Part shown: positions 63,468 to 64,000 of the stretch, one piece after another
How the letters are laid out: each line of letters starts with the position of its first letter
Position numbering within the stretch: the first letter of the stretch is position 1
Assembly (NCBI GenBank): GCA_039025395.1
Contig: JBCCOK010000007.1
Span: 46,125 to 110,124 of the forward strand
From: Hoeflea_A sp039025395
GTDB taxonomy: Bacteria; Pseudomonadota; Alphaproteobacteria; Rhizobiales; Rhizobiaceae
Direction: 5' to 3'
Length of the DNA stretch: 64,000 bases
Translations under genes and position numbers: made by a program
The notes under the pieces: model-generated
The model's database searches: none
What the model saw: only the letters and a program-made list of their open reading frames with translations
What the model was told of the DNA's origin: nothing

Positions 63468-64000
63468 TTAGCCAAGATAGGTTTGGCCCGAGCTGCTGAA
63501 ATAGGCGATCGCCAACGCAACGGCGCCTATCACAACTGCCGTCACACCCGTTGCAATGGGACGTAACGTGTCCGTCGAGAGTGCGTCAGAACGGATGACC
63601 GCGGCGCGAATGGTGGGTGCAAAAGCGATTGCGGTTACCACGATAAGTGCATAGTCGTCGGCTCTGGAGAAGTGCGAGGCTTGTGCAGCCAGCCAGATCA
63701 TCGGAAGTGCCATCGCGACAATTGCAACCTGTGCGAAACCAAGGCGGATCTTCGGCCACGTCCAGACCAGAAAACCGCCAGTCGCAGCGGTGATTGCCAG
63801 AGCAAGCTGGGCGATCGATGCGGATGGCGCAAGAAAGGCAACACCAGCGATGATAAATCCGGAGACCAGAAGAGCCACACCATTGTCAACCGGCTCCTGC
63901 GGACGCAGAGAGAGGCCGAAGGCAGCAACGGCACATAGTACGGTTACCGCCGAAACGCTGATCAGGTCACCCTGCGCGATCTTGGATTGCGCGATCCAAA
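63468..64000 (-). CDS. Polytopic membrane protein, 5' truncated by window edge
   Basis: The frame is open from the window end to the TAA at 63468, so the N-terminus is missing. At least five hydrophobic segments are visible, with few charged loops (about residues 14-30, 42-60, 66-84, 90-108 and 150-170 of the fragment). No motif is recognised. It lies just upstream of yceI and may share its operon. Confidence 0.6.
   Translation of the reverse strand, partial: WIAQSKIAQGDLISVSAVTVLCAVAAFGLSLRPQEPVDNGVALLVSGFIIAGVAFLAPSASIAQLALAITAATGGFLVWTWPKIRLGFAQVAIVAMALPMIWLAAQASHFSRADDYALIVVTAIAFAPTIRAAVIRSDALSTDTLRPIATGVTAVVIGAVALAIAYFSSSGQTYLG

Overview
The window looks like a chromosomal segment of an alphaproteobacterium of the Hyphomicrobiales (Rhizobiales). 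The evidence is gene order and protein type: pyrB-pyrC-like-plsY-dprA-topA-rnr-DUF983-NUDIX-rpmG, divK-pleD, a DUF3572 gene, a zinc-ribbon DinB, dnaE, lolD-lolC-proS with a short-type ProRS, and direct-repeat LexA boxes of the form GTTC-N7-GTTC. No rRNA, tRNA, CRISPR array, prophage or intact insertion sequence was seen. Genus cannot be fixed from the sequence alone.

Layout. 1-9.1 kb: accessory metabolic and envelope genes (DUF922 protease-like fragment, lipoprotein hydrolase, GH3 beta-hexosaminidase, CBS protein, NTF2-FMO fusion, membrane adenylate cyclase, SDR, DUF302). 9.1-12.5 kb: a likely acquired, lower-GC patch holding an ECF42-type sigma factor, its DGPF/YCII partner and an SRPBCC protein. 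It carries two near-identical candidate promoters for the sigma factor and ends in an IS5-family transposase scar. 12.5-17.6 kb: small ORFs, a second lipoprotein hydrolase and the lldD-dld lactate oxidation operon. 17.9-22.3 kb: a two-gene SufC/SufB-like pair facing a PstB-like ATPase operon and a pseudoazurin operon. 22.6-25.8 kb: three exported proteins of unknown role (DUF1194, DUF2092, and an Arg/Pro/Asn-rich protein with a peptidoglycan-binding domain). 25.9-32.5 kb: phosphatase, XRE/MmyB regulator with a divergent membrane protein and a shared palindromic operator, a PLP enzyme, a PlsB-like acyltransferase, an EamA transporter and a thioredoxin-fold protein. 32.5-38.9 kb: gatCA, UPF0173, ruvX, an AEC transporter and an AidB-like acyl-CoA dehydrogenase. 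39-64 kb: the conserved housekeeping block named above, closing with GNAT, YceI and a truncated membrane protein.

The most interesting observations are these. (1) A 28-residue membrane peptide gene (58263-58349, minus) sits directly behind a perfect alphaproteobacterial SOS box. In size and regulation it resembles the Caulobacter division inhibitor SidA. A second perfect box precedes dinB, so the window contains two members of one damage regulon. (2) The ECF42 module has two copies of TGTCGA-N17-CGTC, one before the DGPF-sigma operon and one immediately after the sigma stop codon, before the SRPBCC gene. (3) The dihydroorotase-like gene next to pyrB lacks the expected metal-binding His residues and is probably a non-catalytic partner. 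(4) A minimal SufC-SufB pair stands apart from any full suf operon. Function names rest on motif recognition by eye, and no database search was possible.
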